Below are positions 51,418 to 60,425 of a stretch of DNA of 64,000 bases, one piece after another. Both the position numbers and the translations under genes were made by a program. Numbering within the stretch: position 1 is the first letter of the stretch; every line of letters starts with the position of its first letter. A model generated the notes under the pieces. The model made no database searches and was not told the origin of the DNA. It saw only the letters and a program-made list of their open reading frames with translations. The DNA is from Streptomyces sp. col6 (GTDB lineage Bacteria; Actinomycetota; Actinomycetes; Streptomycetales; Streptomycetaceae): positions 927,496 through 991,495 of the forward strand of contig NZ_RDBL01000006.1 in NCBI RefSeq assembly GCF_008042035.1, in the 5' to 3' direction.

Positions 51418-53619
51418 ATGGTATTTATGGGGGACAGGGCAACTCTGTTGAAGACAGGGCGGTTTGCGCGGGGTCACGTCCATCCGGCGGAAAAGATGGC
51501 GGATGTGGTGTTTGCCGCTGCCGCCGCGCAGTACAAAGACACCATCGAGAGCCCCCAGCCCTCCGAGACCGCCCAGCCTTCCGAGACCACCGAGATCTTC
51601 GAGAACGCGGAGAGTGCCGCGACCGCCGAGACCGCAGAGACCATCGAATCCGCCGACGGCGTGGAGAACGCCGAGGGGGCGGAGACCGCGGCGAGCGCGG
51701 ACAGCGCCGAGAGCGAGGCCCGCCACCGTCGCGCCGCCGACGCCGGAGACACCGCCTCGATGAGCGTGCTCGGCGCGCTGCTCCTGCGCCGCGGTGACCT
51801 CGCGGGCGCCGAGCCCTACCTGCGCGGCGCCACCGCCGACGGGGACCGGGCCGCCGCCAACAACCTGGGCGTTCTGCTGCACCAGCGCGGCTACCCCGAC
51901 GAGGCGGCCGGCTGGTGGCGGACCGCCGCCGTGGCCGGCTCCGCCGCCGCCGCGCACGCCCTGGGCCGCCACTTCCGCGAGCGCGGGGACGAGCCCGCCG
52001 CCGAGTACTGGCTGCGTCAGTCCGCCGAGCAGGGCCACGCGCTGGGCGCGTACGCCCTCGCCGACCTCCTGGAGCACCGCAGCGACGTCGGCGCCGAGCG
52101 CTGGCTGCGCGCCGCCGCCGAGCAGGGCCACCGCGAGGCGGCCTACCGGCTGGCCCGGCTGCTCGAACGCAACGCCGCCGACGCCGCCCACGACGCGTTC
52201 GGCCGCCCCGGCCTGGGCCCCCGCACCGGTGCGGAGCACGCCGGGCCCCGCCGCACCGCCAAGGGCGACGGCCCCGTCGCGGGCCCCGACGCCTCGCGCA
52301 CCGGCGAGGCCGAGCAGTGGTACCGGCAGGCCGCCGCGCGCGGACACCGGCGCGCCGCCCTGCACCTCGGCGCCATCCTCGAACAGCGCGGCGAGCTCAA
52401 GGAGGCCGGCCGCTGGTACCTCATCTCGGCCAAGGCCGGCGAGGCGCGGGCCGCCTGCGCGCTCGGCTTCCTGCTGCGCGACGCGGGGGACCGGGAGAGT
52501 GCCGCCGTGTGGTGGCTGCGCGCGGCCCAGGACGGCGACGGCAACGCCGCGAACGCCCTGGGCGCGCTGCACGCGGCCCGGGGCGAGCAGCAGACCGCCG
52601 AGCGGTGGTACCGCGCGGCCATGGACGCGGGCGACGTCAACGGCGCCTACAACCTCGGGCTGCTCTGCGCCGCCCAGGACCGCACCGCCCAGGCCGAGCA
52701 GTGGTACCGCCGCGCCGCCTACGCGGGCCACCGCGAGGCCGCCAACGCGCTGGCCGTGCTCCTGCTCCAGGCCGGCGACCCGGCGGGTGCCGAGCCCTGG
52801 TTCTCCAAGGCGGCCGAGGCGGGCAGCGTCGACGCCGCCTTCAACCTCGGCATCCTCTACGCCGGCCGCGACGAGGACCGCACGGCCCTGCTCTGGTACG
52901 AGCGGGCCGCGGCGGCCGGGCACACCGAGGCGGCGCTCCAGGTCGGCATGGCGCTCCTGCACCACGGCGAGGAGCAGGAGGCCGAGCGGCATCTGCGCTG
53001 CGCGGCGGGCGGCGGCAGCGCGGAGGCCGCCTTCCGGCTGGCCGGGCTGCTCGACGCACGGCAACCGCCGCCCGGCCCGCTCGTACCACTCCTCGCACTC
53101 GGTCTTCTCCGGCAGCGGCTCGCCCAGGGCGGGCGGGCCGCTGCCGGCGCGCGCACACCACCGCTGCCCCTCGGTCAGCTCACCGCGGCGCGGCGGCGCG
53201 CGGCGAGCAGGGCCAGCCGCAGCGCGGCCCGTCCGTGCCCGTCGGCGGCGGCGCGGGTCCACGGCCTCGCGCTCGCTGCCCTCGCGGGCGAGGAGCAGGC
53301 CGAGGTTGAACGCGCCGTTGCGGCTGCCGGAGAAGACCGAGTGCGAGGAGTGGTACGAGCGGGCCGCCGAGCAGGGGCACCGCCGTGCCCAGGTCCGCGT
53401 CGGCATGCTCGCCGCGACCCGCGGGGACGTGGAGAGCGCCGGCCGCTGGTACCGGGAGGCGGCCGAGTCCGGCAGCCGCAACGGCGCGTTCAACCTCGGC
53501 CTGCTCCTCGCCCGCGAGGGCAGCGAGCGCGAGGCCGCCCTGTGGTGGACCCGCGCCGCCGCCGACGGGCACGGACGGGCCGCGCTGCGGCTGGCCCTGC
53601 TCGCCGCGCGCCGCGGTGA
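51418..53619 (+). CDS. Sel1/TPR-repeat protein, 3' part replaced by an inverted segment
   Basis: The open frame gives 733 residues. The first ~545 are a Glu/Ala/Ser-rich N-terminus and many Sel1-type alpha-helical repeats with the A-x-x-G-x-x-x-A-x-x-L-G pattern (AAEQGHREAAYRLARLLE, AMDAGDVNGAYNLGLL). These are typical protein-interaction scaffolds. From about 53073 the frame runs through inverted DNA and encodes Arg/Pro-rich nonsense to 53619. The true C-terminal repeats resume in another frame at about 53326 and end at 53731. ATG 51427 is an alternative start. It sits between two initiator tRNA genes. Function unknown. Confidence 0.75.
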   Translation: MVFMGDRATLLKTGRFARGHVHPAEKMADVVFAAAAAQYKDTIESPQPSETAQPSETTEIFENAESAATAETAETIESADGVENAEGAETAASADSAESEARHRRAADAGDTASMSVLGALLLRRGDLAGAEPYLRGATADGDRAAANNLGVLLHQRGYPDEAAGWWRTAAVAGSAAAAHALGRHFRERGDEPAAEYWLRQSAEQGHALGAYALADLLEHRSDVGAERWLRAAAEQGHREAAYRLARLLERNAADAAHDAFGRPGLGPRTGAEHAGPRRTAKGDGPVAGPDASRTGEAEQWYRQAAARGHRRAALHLGAILEQRGELKEAGRWYLISAKAGEARAACALGFLLRDAGDRESAAVWWLRAAQDGDGNAANALGALHAARGEQQTAERWYRAAMDAGDVNGAYNLGLLCAAQDRTAQAEQWYRRAAYAGHREAANALAVLLLQAGDPAGAEPWFSKAAEAGSVDAAFNLGILYAGRDEDRTALLWYERAAAAGHTEAALQVGMALLHHGEEQEAERHLRCAAGGGSAEAAFRLAGLLDARQPPPGPLVPLLALGLLRQRLAQGGRAAAGARTPPLPLGQLTAARRRAASRASRSAARPCPSAAARVHGLALAALAGEEQAEVERAVAAAGEDRVRGVVRAGRRAGAPPCPGPRRHARRDPRGRGERRPLVPGGGRVRQPQRRVQPRPAPRPRGQRARGRPVVDPRRRRRARTGRAAAGPARRAPR
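53073..53331. repeat. Fold-back inverted duplication inside the Sel1/TPR gene
   Basis: 53073-53116 is the exact reverse complement of 53323-53366 (44 bp). 53147-53331 is the reverse complement of 53468-53652 (185 bp), identical except for an 8-base deletion and an 8-base tandem insertion that cancel in length. The two inverted blocks overlap at 53323-53331, sharing microhomology CTGCCGGA. Read on the minus strand, the block encodes SRNGAFNLGLLLAREGSERE and LPEKTECEEWYERA, i.e. pieces of the gene's own C-terminus. Confidence 0.95.
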
Positions 53620-53731
53620 GCTGACCGAGGGGCAGCGGTGGTGTGCGCGCGCGGTCGAGCTGGGGCCGGCGGAGGTCGCGGAGCGCGCGGCGCGGCTGCG
53701 CGAGGCGCTGCACCAGGAGCTGACGGCGTAG
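53323..53731 (+). pseudogene. Displaced C-terminal fragment of the Sel1/TPR gene
   Basis: In a different frame from the main ORF, this segment encodes normal Sel1 repeats (LPEKTECEEWYERAAEQGHR, AESGSRNGAFNLGLLLARE, ADGHGRAALRLALLAARRG) and a sensible end (AARLREALHQELTA). It is clearly the original C-terminus. It has no start of its own and cannot be read from the 51418 start as written. Confidence 0.85.
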
Positions 53732-53784
53732 GACGCGCGACGCCGTGCGCCGGGCCGGCCCGCTTCGGCGGGCCCGTAATGAAT

Positions 53785-53813
53785 TTGCGCTGGTCCGGGC
53801 CGTCCCGTAGGGT
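53785..53813 (+). promoter_or_regulatory. Promoter of initiator tRNA copy 2
   Basis: -35 TTGCGC (53785-53790), 17-base spacer, -10 TAGGGT (53808-53813). The tRNA begins 15 bases after the -10. Confidence 0.65.
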
Positions 53814-53827
53814 TGTGAACACAACGA

Positions 53828-53901
53828 CGCGGGGTGGAGCAGCTCGGTAGCTCGCTGGGCTCATAACCCAGAGGTCGCAGGTTCAAATCCTGTCCCCGCT
53901 A
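53828..53901 (+). tRNA. Initiator tRNA-fMet (CAT), copy 2
   Basis: Identical in all 74 bases to the copy at 51131. Shared flanks are short: TGAACACAACGA before and CTGAA after. Two initiator copies flank the Sel1/TPR gene in direct orientation, 2.7 kb apart. Confidence 0.95.
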
Positions 53902-53907
53902 CTGAAT

Positions 53908-53945
53908 ACAGAGGGCCGGATCTTTTCGAAGATCCGGCCCTCTGT
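53908..53945 (+). terminator. Terminator after initiator tRNA copy 2
   Basis: Perfect 16-bp arms ACAGAGGGCCGGATCT and AGATCCGGCCCTCTGT with a 6-base loop. Its sequence differs from the copy-1 terminator, so only the tRNA itself is duplicated. Confidence 0.85.
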
Positions 53946-54001
53946 CGTATCCGGCTGTGGTGCCACATGCGGAAACCGCCCCCGAAGGGGCGGTTCGGCG
54001 T

Positions 54002-54421
54002 TCAGGCCGCCGTGGCGCAGTCCGGGCAGATGCCCCGGTAGGTCAGTTCGACGCCGGAGATGGTGAAGCCGAAACGCTCACCGGCCGGCAGGTCCGCCAG
54101 CGGGTCGCCCGACGGGTGCACGTCGCGGATGGCGCCGCACCGTGCGCAGACCAGGTGGTGATGGGCGCGGTGTGCGTTGGGGTCGTAGCGCTTGGCGCGG
54201 CGGTCGGTGGAGACCTCGATGACCTCGCCGAGGCTCACCATCTCGCCCAGCGTGTTGTAGACGGTGGCCCGGGAGATCTCGGGCAGCTTGGCCACCGCGC
54301 GTGCGTGGACCTCGTCGGCCGTCAGGTGCACGTGGTCGCCGTCGAGGACCTCGGCCACGACGCGCCGCTGCGCGGTCATGCGCCAGCCGCGTCCTCGAAG
54401 TCGTTCCAGCAGGTCACTCAT
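54002..54421 (-). CDS. Fur-family metalloregulator (CatR/PerR-like)
   Basis: A 139-residue Fur-type repressor. A winged helix (RMTAQRRVVAEVL, ISRATVYNTLGEMVSLGEV) precedes a metal domain with HRAHHHLVCARCG near 88 and CPDC near the C-terminus (structural zinc, two CxxC). It is divergent from a catalase gene, and a palindrome covers the catalase promoter, which points to peroxide-sensing control like CatR/FurA. ATG 54421 lies seven bases after TAGAAT (minus strand, 54434-54429), so it is leaderless; ATG 54430 overlaps the -10. Confidence 0.88.
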   Translation of the reverse strand: MSDLLERLRGRGWRMTAQRRVVAEVLDGDHVHLTADEVHARAVAKLPEISRATVYNTLGEMVSLGEVIEVSTDRRAKRYDPNAHRAHHHLVCARCGAIRDVHPSGDPLADLPAGERFGFTISGVELTYRGICPDCATAA

Positions 54422-54481
54422 GGGCGCCATTCTAGCAGCGCACGAGCCATGTCTTGAATAGGTGCGACTTTGGATGTTCAT

Positions 54482-54509
54482 TTGACTTAGACTTTGTCCA
54501 ATGTAGGAT
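54482..54509 (+). promoter_or_regulatory. Catalase promoter with Fur/CatR-like operator
   Basis: -35 TTGACT (54482-54487), 16-base spacer, -10 TAGGAT (54504-54509). Between them lies the imperfect inverted repeat ACTTAGAC-TTT-GTCCAATGT, like PerR/FurA-type boxes. Binding by the adjacent regulator would block this promoter. Confidence 0.65.
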
Positions 54510-54597
54510 CGTTTACGGCATCGACCGGAGGACAGGAAGGTCGGACGCCGTGCACGCCATGAAGGCATGACGTGCGGAAACGACGCAGGAGGCGCAC

Positions 54598-56049
54598 GTG
54601 ACGCAGGGACCGCTCACCACGGAGGCCGGCGCACCGGTCGCCGACAACCAGCAGAGCGAGACCGCCGGTCCGGGCGGCCCGGTCCTGGTGCAGGACCAGT
54701 CGCTGCTGGAGAAGCTGGCGCACTTCAACCGCGAGCGCATTCCGGAGCGTGTGGTGCACGCCCGCGGCGCCGGCGCGTACGGGACGTTCACGGTGACCCG
54801 TGACGTGTCGCAGTGGACGCGGGCGAAGTTCCTCTCCGAGGTCGGCAAGCAGACCGAGACGTTCCTGCGCTTCTCCACCGTCGCGGGCAACCTCGGTGCG
54901 GCCGACGCCGTACGGGACCCGCGCGGCTTCGCGCTGAAGTTCTACACCGAGGAGGGCAACTACGACCTCGTCGGCAACAACACCCCGGTGTTCTTCATCA
55001 GGGACGCCATCAAGTTTCCCGACTTCATCCACACCCAGAAGCGCGACCCGTACACCGGCTCCCAGGAGGCGGACAACGTCTGGGACTTCTGGGGTCTGTC
55101 GCCCGAGTCCACCCACCAGGTGACCTGGCTGTTCGGCGACCGGGGCATCCCCGCCTCGTACCGCCACATGGACGGCTTCGGCTCGCACACCTACCAGTGG
55201 AGCAACGAGGCCGGCGAAGTCTTCTGGGTCAAGTACCACTTCAAGACCGACCAGGGCATCAAGACCCTCACCACCGACGAGGCCAACCGCCTCTCCGGTG
55301 TGGACCCGGACAGCCACCAGCGGGACCTGCGCGAGTCCATCGAGCGCGGCGACTTCCCGTCGTGGAGCGTGCAGGTGCAGATCATGCCGGCGGCCGACGC
55401 GGCGACGTACCGGTTCAACCCGTTCGACCTCACCAAGGTGTGGCCGCACGCGGACTACCCGCCGGTCGAGATCGGCAGGCTGGAGCTGAACCGGAACCCG
55501 GAGAACATCTTCGCCGAGGTCGAGCAGTCGGTCTTCAGCCCGGCGCACTTCGTGCCCGGCATCGGGCCGTCCCCGGACAAGATGCTCCAGGGCCGCCTGT
55601 TCGCGTACGGCGACGCGCACCGCTATCGCGTCGGCATCAACGCCGACCACCTGCCGGTGAACCGCCCGCACGCCACCGAGGCGCGGACCAACAGCCGTGA
55701 CGGCTACCTGTACGACGGCCGCCACCAGGGTGCGAAGAACTACGAGCCGAACAGCTTCGGCGGTCCCGCCGAGACGGGCCGGCCGCTGTGGGAGCCCACC
55801 CCCGTCGCGGGGCCCACGGGCACCCACGAGACCCCCCGGCACGCCGAGGACGACGACTTCGTGCAGGCCGGGAACCTCTACCGGCTGATGACCGAGGACG
55901 AGAAGGCCCGGCTGATCGACAACCTCTCCGGGTTCATCGCCAAGGTCTCGCGCGACGCCATCGCCGAGCGCGCGATCGGGAACTTCCGCCGTGCCGACGA
56001 GGACTTCGGCAAGCGGCTGGAGGCGGCCGTGCAGGCGCTGCGCGCCTGA
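54598..56049 (+). CDS. katA: Monofunctional haem catalase
   Basis: A 483-residue clade-3-size catalase that disproportionates hydrogen peroxide. Catalytic His lies in [12 protein letters not shown] near 53-62, Asn in [11 protein letters not shown] near 126, and the haem-ligand Tyr in [14 protein letters not shown] near 337. NADPH-region residues are also typical. GTG 54598 has AGGAGG six bases upstream. It is probably repressed by the divergent Fur-family protein. The name is generic (katA/catA). Confidence 0.96.
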   Translation: MTQGPLTTEAGAPVADNQQSETAGPGGPVLVQDQSLLEKLAHFNRERIPERVVHARGAGAYGTFTVTRDVSQWTRAKFLSEVGKQTETFLRFSTVAGNLGAADAVRDPRGFALKFYTEEGNYDLVGNNTPVFFIRDAIKFPDFIHTQKRDPYTGSQEADNVWDFWGLSPESTHQVTWLFGDRGIPASYRHMDGFGSHTYQWSNEAGEVFWVKYHFKTDQGIKTLTTDEANRLSGVDPDSHQRDLRESIERGDFPSWSVQVQIMPAADAATYRFNPFDLTKVWPHADYPPVEIGRLELNRNPENIFAEVEQSVFSPAHFVPGIGPSPDKMLQGRLFAYGDAHRYRVGINADHLPVNRPHATEARTNSRDGYLYDGRHQGAKNYEPNSFGGPAETGRPLWEPTPVAGPTGTHETPRHAEDDDFVQAGNLYRLMTEDEKARLIDNLSGFIAKVSRDAIAERAIGNFRRADEDFGKRLEAAVQALRA

Positions 56050-56063
56050 GTCCCCTCGGTCGT

Positions 56064-56098
56064 ACCGGCCCGGCCCCGCACCCGGGGGCCGGGCCGGT
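56064..56098. terminator. Terminator between catalase and CBS genes
   Basis: Perfect 14-bp arms ACCGGCCCGGCCCC (56064-56077) and GGGGCCGGGCCGGT (56085-56098) with a 7-base loop. Confidence 0.85.
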
Positions 56099-56115
56099 CG
56101 TGTGCGCGGGGCGGG

Positions 56116-56517
56116 TCAGCCGACCAGTTCGGCCGGGCGGCGGGGGGACGGGGTCCAGCAGCGGATGATGTCGCGTACCGAGACGATGCCGACCGGGCCG
56201 TCGTCTTCCAGCACGATCAGATGGCGGAAGCCGCCGTGGGTCATGGCCGCCGCGGCCTCTTCGAGCGTCCAGGCGGGCGCGGCGAAGACGACGTCGGTGG
56301 TGGTGTGGGCGGACGCGGTCTCGGTGTCGGGGTCCTGGCCCGATCCGACGGCGTTGAGGATGTCGCGCTCGGTGAGGATGCCGAGCCCGCAGGTGTCCGG
56401 GTCGTGCACGACGGCCGCGCCGATGCGGCGGGCCGCCATCAGCCGGGCGGCCTGGCGCAGGGTATGGGCCGGGCCGATGGTCAGGACCATCGTGCTCATG
56501 GCGTCACGGACGAGCAT
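56116..56517 (-). CDS. Tandem CBS-domain protein
   Basis: A 133-residue protein made only of two CBS domains: AMSTMVLTIGPAHTLRQAAR to GILTERDILNAV, and DVVFAAPAWTLEEAAAAMTH to GIVSVRDIIRCW. Such proteins bind adenosine nucleotides and sense energy state, or act as small regulators. ATG 56517 is preferred; GTG 56529 overlaps the ribosome site GAGGAGG. Partner unknown. Confidence 0.88.
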   Translation of the reverse strand: MLVRDAMSTMVLTIGPAHTLRQAARLMAARRIGAAVVHDPDTCGLGILTERDILNAVGSGQDPDTETASAHTTTDVVFAAPAWTLEEAAAAMTHGGFRHLIVLEDDGPVGIVSVRDIIRCWTPSPRRPAELVG

Positions 56518-56636
56518 GAAGAGAGCCACCTCCTCGGTGAAGCGGCTGCGTGAGCCGATTCACAAGTTCACAAGTGGGGGAAGTGTCAGGGTTGCACCGA
56601 TGCGGCGGTACGGCAAGGGGTCGCGCGGATCGGCGA

Positions 56637-56665
56637 AGGGGCGTGCGGACATGCCGCACGCCCCT
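56637..56665 (-). terminator. Terminator after the hisN-like gene
   Basis: Perfect 12-bp arms AGGGGCGTGCGG and CCGCACGCCCCT with a 5-base loop, 38 bases beyond the stop. Confidence 0.8.
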
Positions 56666-56702
56666 CGGGCGCCCCTGCGCCGCCCGGCCGGCGGCACCGC
56701 GC

Positions 56703-57503
56703 TCAGTAACGCTGGTTCAGATAGCCCAGCAGCTCGTGGTGGAGCACTCCGTTCGACGCCGCGCCGTTCCCGCCGCCCGGCCCGTCCACACCGTCCAGAC
56801 TGGTGAACCTGCCCCCCGCCTCCTGGACGATGATCGCGTTCGCCGCCATGTCCCACAGCGAGAGCTCCGGCTCCGCGCAGATGTCCACCGACCCCTCGGC
56901 GACCATCATGTACGGCCAGAAGTCGCCGTAACCCCGGGTGCGCCAGCAGGCCCGCGTCAGGTCCATGAACCCGTCGAGCCGGCCCTGCTCCTCCCAGCCG
57001 GTGAGTGAGGAGTACGCGAACGAGGCGTCCGCGATCCGCTCCACCTGGGACACCCGCAGCCGGGTCGCGGAGGTCAGACTGCGGCCGGTGTACGCCCCCG
57101 CGCCCTTCGCCGCCCACCAGCGCCGGTTCAGCGCGGGCGCCGACACCACCCCCATGACCGGCTGGAAGCCGTCCTCGCCCGCCTCCATCAGCGAGATCAG
57201 CGTCGCCCAGACCGGCACGCCCCGCACGTAGTTCTTGGTGCCGTCGATCGGGTCGATCACCCAGCGCCGCGGCCCCGAGCCCTCGATCCCGTACTCCTCG
57301 CCCAGGATCGCGTCGCGCGGGCGCGCCCGCTGGAGGTGACCCCGGATGAGCTCCTCGGCGGCCTTGTCGGCCTCGCTCACCGGCGTCATGTCCGGCTTGG
57401 TCTCGACCTTGAGGTCCAGAGCCTTGAACCGGTCCATCGTCACCGCGTCGGCGGCGTCCGCCAGTACATGGGCCAGGCGCAGATCATCGTGGTAATCGGG
57501 CAT
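56703..57503 (-). CDS. hisN: Histidinol-phosphatase / inositol monophosphatase-family protein HisN
   Basis: A 266-residue IMPase-fold, Mg-dependent phosphatase. Metal site residues: ILGEEYG near 67, [13 protein letters not shown] near 81-93, and [18 protein letters not shown] near 205. In Streptomyces the orthologue at this position was assigned as histidinol-phosphatase for histidine synthesis (recalled); an inositol phosphatase is the alternative. ATG 57503 lies six bases after TACTGT (minus strand, 57515-57510), so it is leaderless. Confidence 0.9.
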   Translation of the reverse strand: MPDYHDDLRLAHVLADAADAVTMDRFKALDLKVETKPDMTPVSEADKAAEELIRGHLQRARPRDAILGEEYGIEGSGPRRWVIDPIDGTKNYVRGVPVWATLISLMEAGEDGFQPVMGVVSAPALNRRWWAAKGAGAYTGRSLTSATRLRVSQVERIADASFAYSSLTGWEEQGRLDGFMDLTRACWRTRGYGDFWPYMMVAEGSVDICAEPELSLWDMAANAIIVQEAGGRFTSLDGVDGPGGGNGAASNGVLHHELLGYLNQRY

Positions 57504-57556
57504 GCCGTCACAGTATCGACCCGCCGGTGAGCCGGACCACACGGGCCCGGGGGCGG

Positions 57557-57880
57557 CTACTGCGCGGAGCCGGAGAGCTGGAGCCCGATCACGCCGAGGA
57601 TCACCAGCGAGATCGACACCAGCTTGAGCGTGGAGACCACGTCGTCGAGGAACACCATGCCGTAGATCGCCGTGCCCGCAGCGCCGATGCCGGTCCACAC
57701 GGCGTACGCGGGCCCCACGTCGAGTTTCTTCAGCGACAGGGTCAGCAGACCGAAGCTGCCGAGCGCGAAGACGCAGAACGCGATGGTCGGCCAGAGCCGG
57801 CTGAAGCCGTGCGAGAGCTTCAGGCAGACCGCGAAACCGGTCTCCAGGAGCCCCGCGACCACGACCAGCAGCCACGCCAT
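57557..57880 (-). CDS. SMR-family efflux protein (SugE/Gdx-like)
   Basis: A 107-residue small multidrug resistance protein with four TM helices and the conserved Glu in [15 protein letters not shown] near 13. The start [13 protein letters not shown] resembles SugE/Gdx guanidinium exporters more than EmrE. It works as an antiparallel dimer in the membrane. ATG 57880 follows GGAGGG. I looked for a guanidine riboswitch upstream and did not see one. Confidence 0.9.
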   Translation of the reverse strand: MAWLLVVVAGLLETGFAVCLKLSHGFSRLWPTIAFCVFALGSFGLLTLSLKKLDVGPAYAVWTGIGAAGTAIYGMVFLDDVVSTLKLVSISLVILGVIGLQLSGSAQ

Positions 57881-58018
57881 CGTCCGCACCCTCCGCGTTG
57901 GTCGCCCTGCACCAGCCGGTGCCGCTGGGCGTGATTATGCACTTACCGCAACCGAGTGATCGCAAACGTGCCCGGCCCGGTCGCCGCGCGTTCGTACGGC
58001 GTCCGGGCCGATGACCCG

Positions 58019-59035
58019 TCAGTCGCCCTCGCGCCGGTTGCGGGTGGACAGCAGCCGGCGCAGCGAGTCCAGCCGCGCCGGATCCGCGTGCCCCGCCGCC
58101 ACCCAGGCGTCGAGCGCGCATTCCGGTTCGTGGCTGTCGTGGGTGCAGCCGCGTGGGCACTCCTCCGTACCGGGCTGGAGGTCCGGGAAGGCGTTGATGA
58201 CCCGCGACGGGTCGATGTGGTTCAGCCCGAACGAGCGCACGCCCGGGGTGTCGATCACCCAGCCCCGGTAGCCCGGCAGCGGCAGGGCGAGCGCCGAGGT
58301 GGTGGTGTGCCGGCCCCGTCCGGTGACCGCGTTGACGACCCCCGTGGTGCGCCGCTTCTCCTTCGGCACCAGCGCGTTGACCAGCGTGGTCTTGCCGACG
58401 CCCGAGTGCCCGACGAAGGCGGTCACCCGGTCGTTGAGCTGTTCGCGGACCCGGTCGGCCGCGTCCCCGTTCTCCAGCTCCTCGCGGCTGGTCACGACGA
58501 ACGGCACCCCCAGCGGGGTGTACGCGCTCAACAGCTTGTCCGGGGACGCCAGGTCGGACTTGGTCAGCACCAGGAGGGGGGAGAGGCCCCCGTCGTACGC
58601 GGCGACCAGGCAGCGGTCGATCATGCGCGGACGGGGTTCCGGATCGGCCAGCGCCGTGACGATCGCCAGCTGGTCCGCGTTGGCCACGACCACCCGCTCG
58701 AACGGGTCGTCGTCGTCCGCCGTCCGGCGCAGCACCGAGCGCCGCTCACCGATGCGGACGATCCGGGCGAGGGTGTCCTTGTCGCCGGACAGGTCGCCGA
58801 CGAGGGAGACCGTGTCGCCCACCACCGCGGCCTTGCGGCCCAGCTCGCGGGCCTTCATGGCGACGATCGTGCGGTCACCGACGAGGACGGTGAGGCGGCC
58901 CCGGTCCACGGTGAGGACCATGCCGTCCTCGGCGTCCTCGTGCTTGGGCCGGATGTGGGTGCGCGGGCGGTTGCCCTTGCGGTTGGGGCGGACGCGGATG
59001 TCGTCCTCGTCGGGGTTCTTGCCGTAGCGGCGCAT
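58019..59035 (-). CDS. rsgA: Ribosome small-subunit GTPase RsgA
   Basis: A 338-residue circularly permuted GTPase that helps mature the 30S subunit. It has an N-terminal OB fold, then G4-like VLTKSDLAS near 160, G1 [14 protein letters not shown] near 213 and G3 [10 protein letters not shown] near 265 (the permuted order), and a C-terminal zinc knuckle [14 protein letters not shown] near 294. ATG 59035 lies three bases after the aroA stop, so the two are translationally coupled. Confidence 0.95.
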   Translation of the reverse strand: MRRYGKNPDEDDIRVRPNRKGNRPRTHIRPKHEDAEDGMVLTVDRGRLTVLVGDRTIVAMKARELGRKAAVVGDTVSLVGDLSGDKDTLARIVRIGERRSVLRRTADDDDPFERVVVANADQLAIVTALADPEPRPRMIDRCLVAAYDGGLSPLLVLTKSDLASPDKLLSAYTPLGVPFVVTSREELENGDAADRVREQLNDRVTAFVGHSGVGKTTLVNALVPKEKRRTTGVVNAVTGRGRHTTTSALALPLPGYRGWVIDTPGVRSFGLNHIDPSRVINAFPDLQPGTEECPRGCTHDSHEPECALDAWVAAGHADPARLDSLRRLLSTRNRREGD

Positions 59036-59038
59036 GTC

Positions 59039-60388
59039 TCAGGCCCCGAGCATTCCGGTCCACATCTGCGGGAAGTCGGGCAGGGTCTTGGCGGTCGTCG
59101 CCACGTTCTCGATCTCCACTCCGGGGACGGCAAGGCCGATGATCGACCCCGCGGTGGCCATCCGGTGGTCGTCGTACGTATGGAAGGTACCGCCGTGCAG
59201 CGGGCGCGGGCGGATGTGCAGGCCGTCCGCGGTCTCGGTGACATCGCCGCCGAGCTCGTTGATCTCCTTGGTGAGCGCGGCGAGCCGGTCCGTCTCGTGC
59301 AGCCGGAGGTGGGCGACGCCGCTCAGCGTGGAGGGGGAGTCGGCCAGGGCCGCGACGGCGGCGATGCCGGGGGTCAGCTCGCCGACCTCGCCGAGGTCCA
59401 CGTCGATGCCGTGGATGCGGCCCGAGCCGGTGAAGGTCAGCCCGTGCTCGGTCAGTTCGCAGCTGCCGCCCATCGCGGTGAAGATCTGGCGCAGCGCGTC
59501 ACCGGGCTGCGTGGTGCGCAGCGGCCAGTCCGGGATGGTCACCCGGCCGCCGGTGACCAGCGCCGCCGCCAGGAACGGCTGGGCGTTGGACAGGTCCGGC
59601 TCGATGGTCAGGTCGCGGCCGAGGAGGGCGGAGGGGGAGACCCGCCACACGTTCGGCTCGCCGCCCGTCTCCGGCTCGTCCACCTGCGCGCCGACGGCCC
59701 GGAGCATGTCGACGGTCATCCGGATGTGCGGCATCGAGGGGAGCCGGTCGCCGGTGTGGCGGACCTCCACCCCCTGGTTGAAGCGCGGCGCGGACAGCAG
59801 CAGCGCCGAGACGAACTGGGAGGACGAGGACGCGTCGATCGCGACCGGGCCGCCGTCCAGCGCCCCGCCGCCGTGCACGGTCATCGGCAGCGAGCCCCGG
59901 GAGTCGTCGTCGATCCGGGCACCGAGGACCCGCAGGGCGTCGATCACCCCGGTCAGCGGGCGCTCGTAGGAGCGCGGGTCGCCGTCGAAGCGGACGGGGC
60001 CGTCGGCGAGCGCGGCGACGGGGGGCAGGAAGCGCATGACCGTACCGGCGTTGCCGACGTCGACGGTGACCGGGCCGTGCAGGGGCGCGGGAATGACCCG
60101 CCAGGCCTCGCCCGCGAGCTCCGGACCGCCGGCCGCGCCGGTCGCCGAGGAGCTGGAGGAGACCGTCTCCTCGATGCGTACGCCCATCGCGCGCAGCGCG
60201 TCCGCCATCAGCAGGGTGTCGCGGGAGCGCAGCGGGCGGCGCAGCCAGCCCGGCTCCGACGAGAGCGCGGCGAGCACCAGCGCGCGGTTGGTGACCGACT
60301 TGGAACCGGGCACGGTGACGGTCGCGTCGACGGCTCCGCTCGCGACGGGGGCGGGCCAGAGGACGGGGTGCACGGCGCTTTCGGTCAT
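59039..60388 (-). CDS. aroA: 3-phosphoshikimate 1-carboxyvinyltransferase (EPSP synthase)
   Basis: A 449-residue EPSP synthase, the sixth step of the shikimate pathway. Seen: PEP/S3P-binding [15 protein letters not shown] near 28, [13 protein letters not shown] near 117, [12 protein letters not shown] near 188, and [20 protein letters not shown] near 376 near the end. The length is normal. ATG 60388 gives a short leader region. The aroA-rsgA pair upstream of a SigH/SigR-type locus is also found in mycobacteria (recalled). Confidence 0.96.
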   Translation of the reverse strand: MTESAVHPVLWPAPVASGAVDATVTVPGSKSVTNRALVLAALSSEPGWLRRPLRSRDTLLMADALRAMGVRIEETVSSSSSATGAAGGPELAGEAWRVIPAPLHGPVTVDVGNAGTVMRFLPPVAALADGPVRFDGDPRSYERPLTGVIDALRVLGARIDDDSRGSLPMTVHGGGALDGGPVAIDASSSSQFVSALLLSAPRFNQGVEVRHTGDRLPSMPHIRMTVDMLRAVGAQVDEPETGGEPNVWRVSPSALLGRDLTIEPDLSNAQPFLAAALVTGGRVTIPDWPLRTTQPGDALRQIFTAMGGSCELTEHGLTFTGSGRIHGIDVDLGEVGELTPGIAAVAALADSPSTLSGVAHLRLHETDRLAALTKEINELGGDVTETADGLHIRPRPLHGGTFHTYDDHRMATAGSIIGLAVPGVEIENVATTAKTLPDFPQMWTGMLGA

Positions 60389-60425
60389 GCGCTCACTTTA
60401 GAGGTTTGGCCCGGGGTGAGCCCGG

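Noticed and set aside
51131..53901. tRNA-flanked integrative element
   Set aside because: No integrase or mobility gene, and identity is limited to the tRNA plus about 12 upstream and 5 downstream bases. Gene duplication explains it better.
57881..58018. Guanidine riboswitch before the SMR gene
   Set aside because: Neither the paired ACGR hairpins nor a ykkC-like core could be recognised in the short leader.
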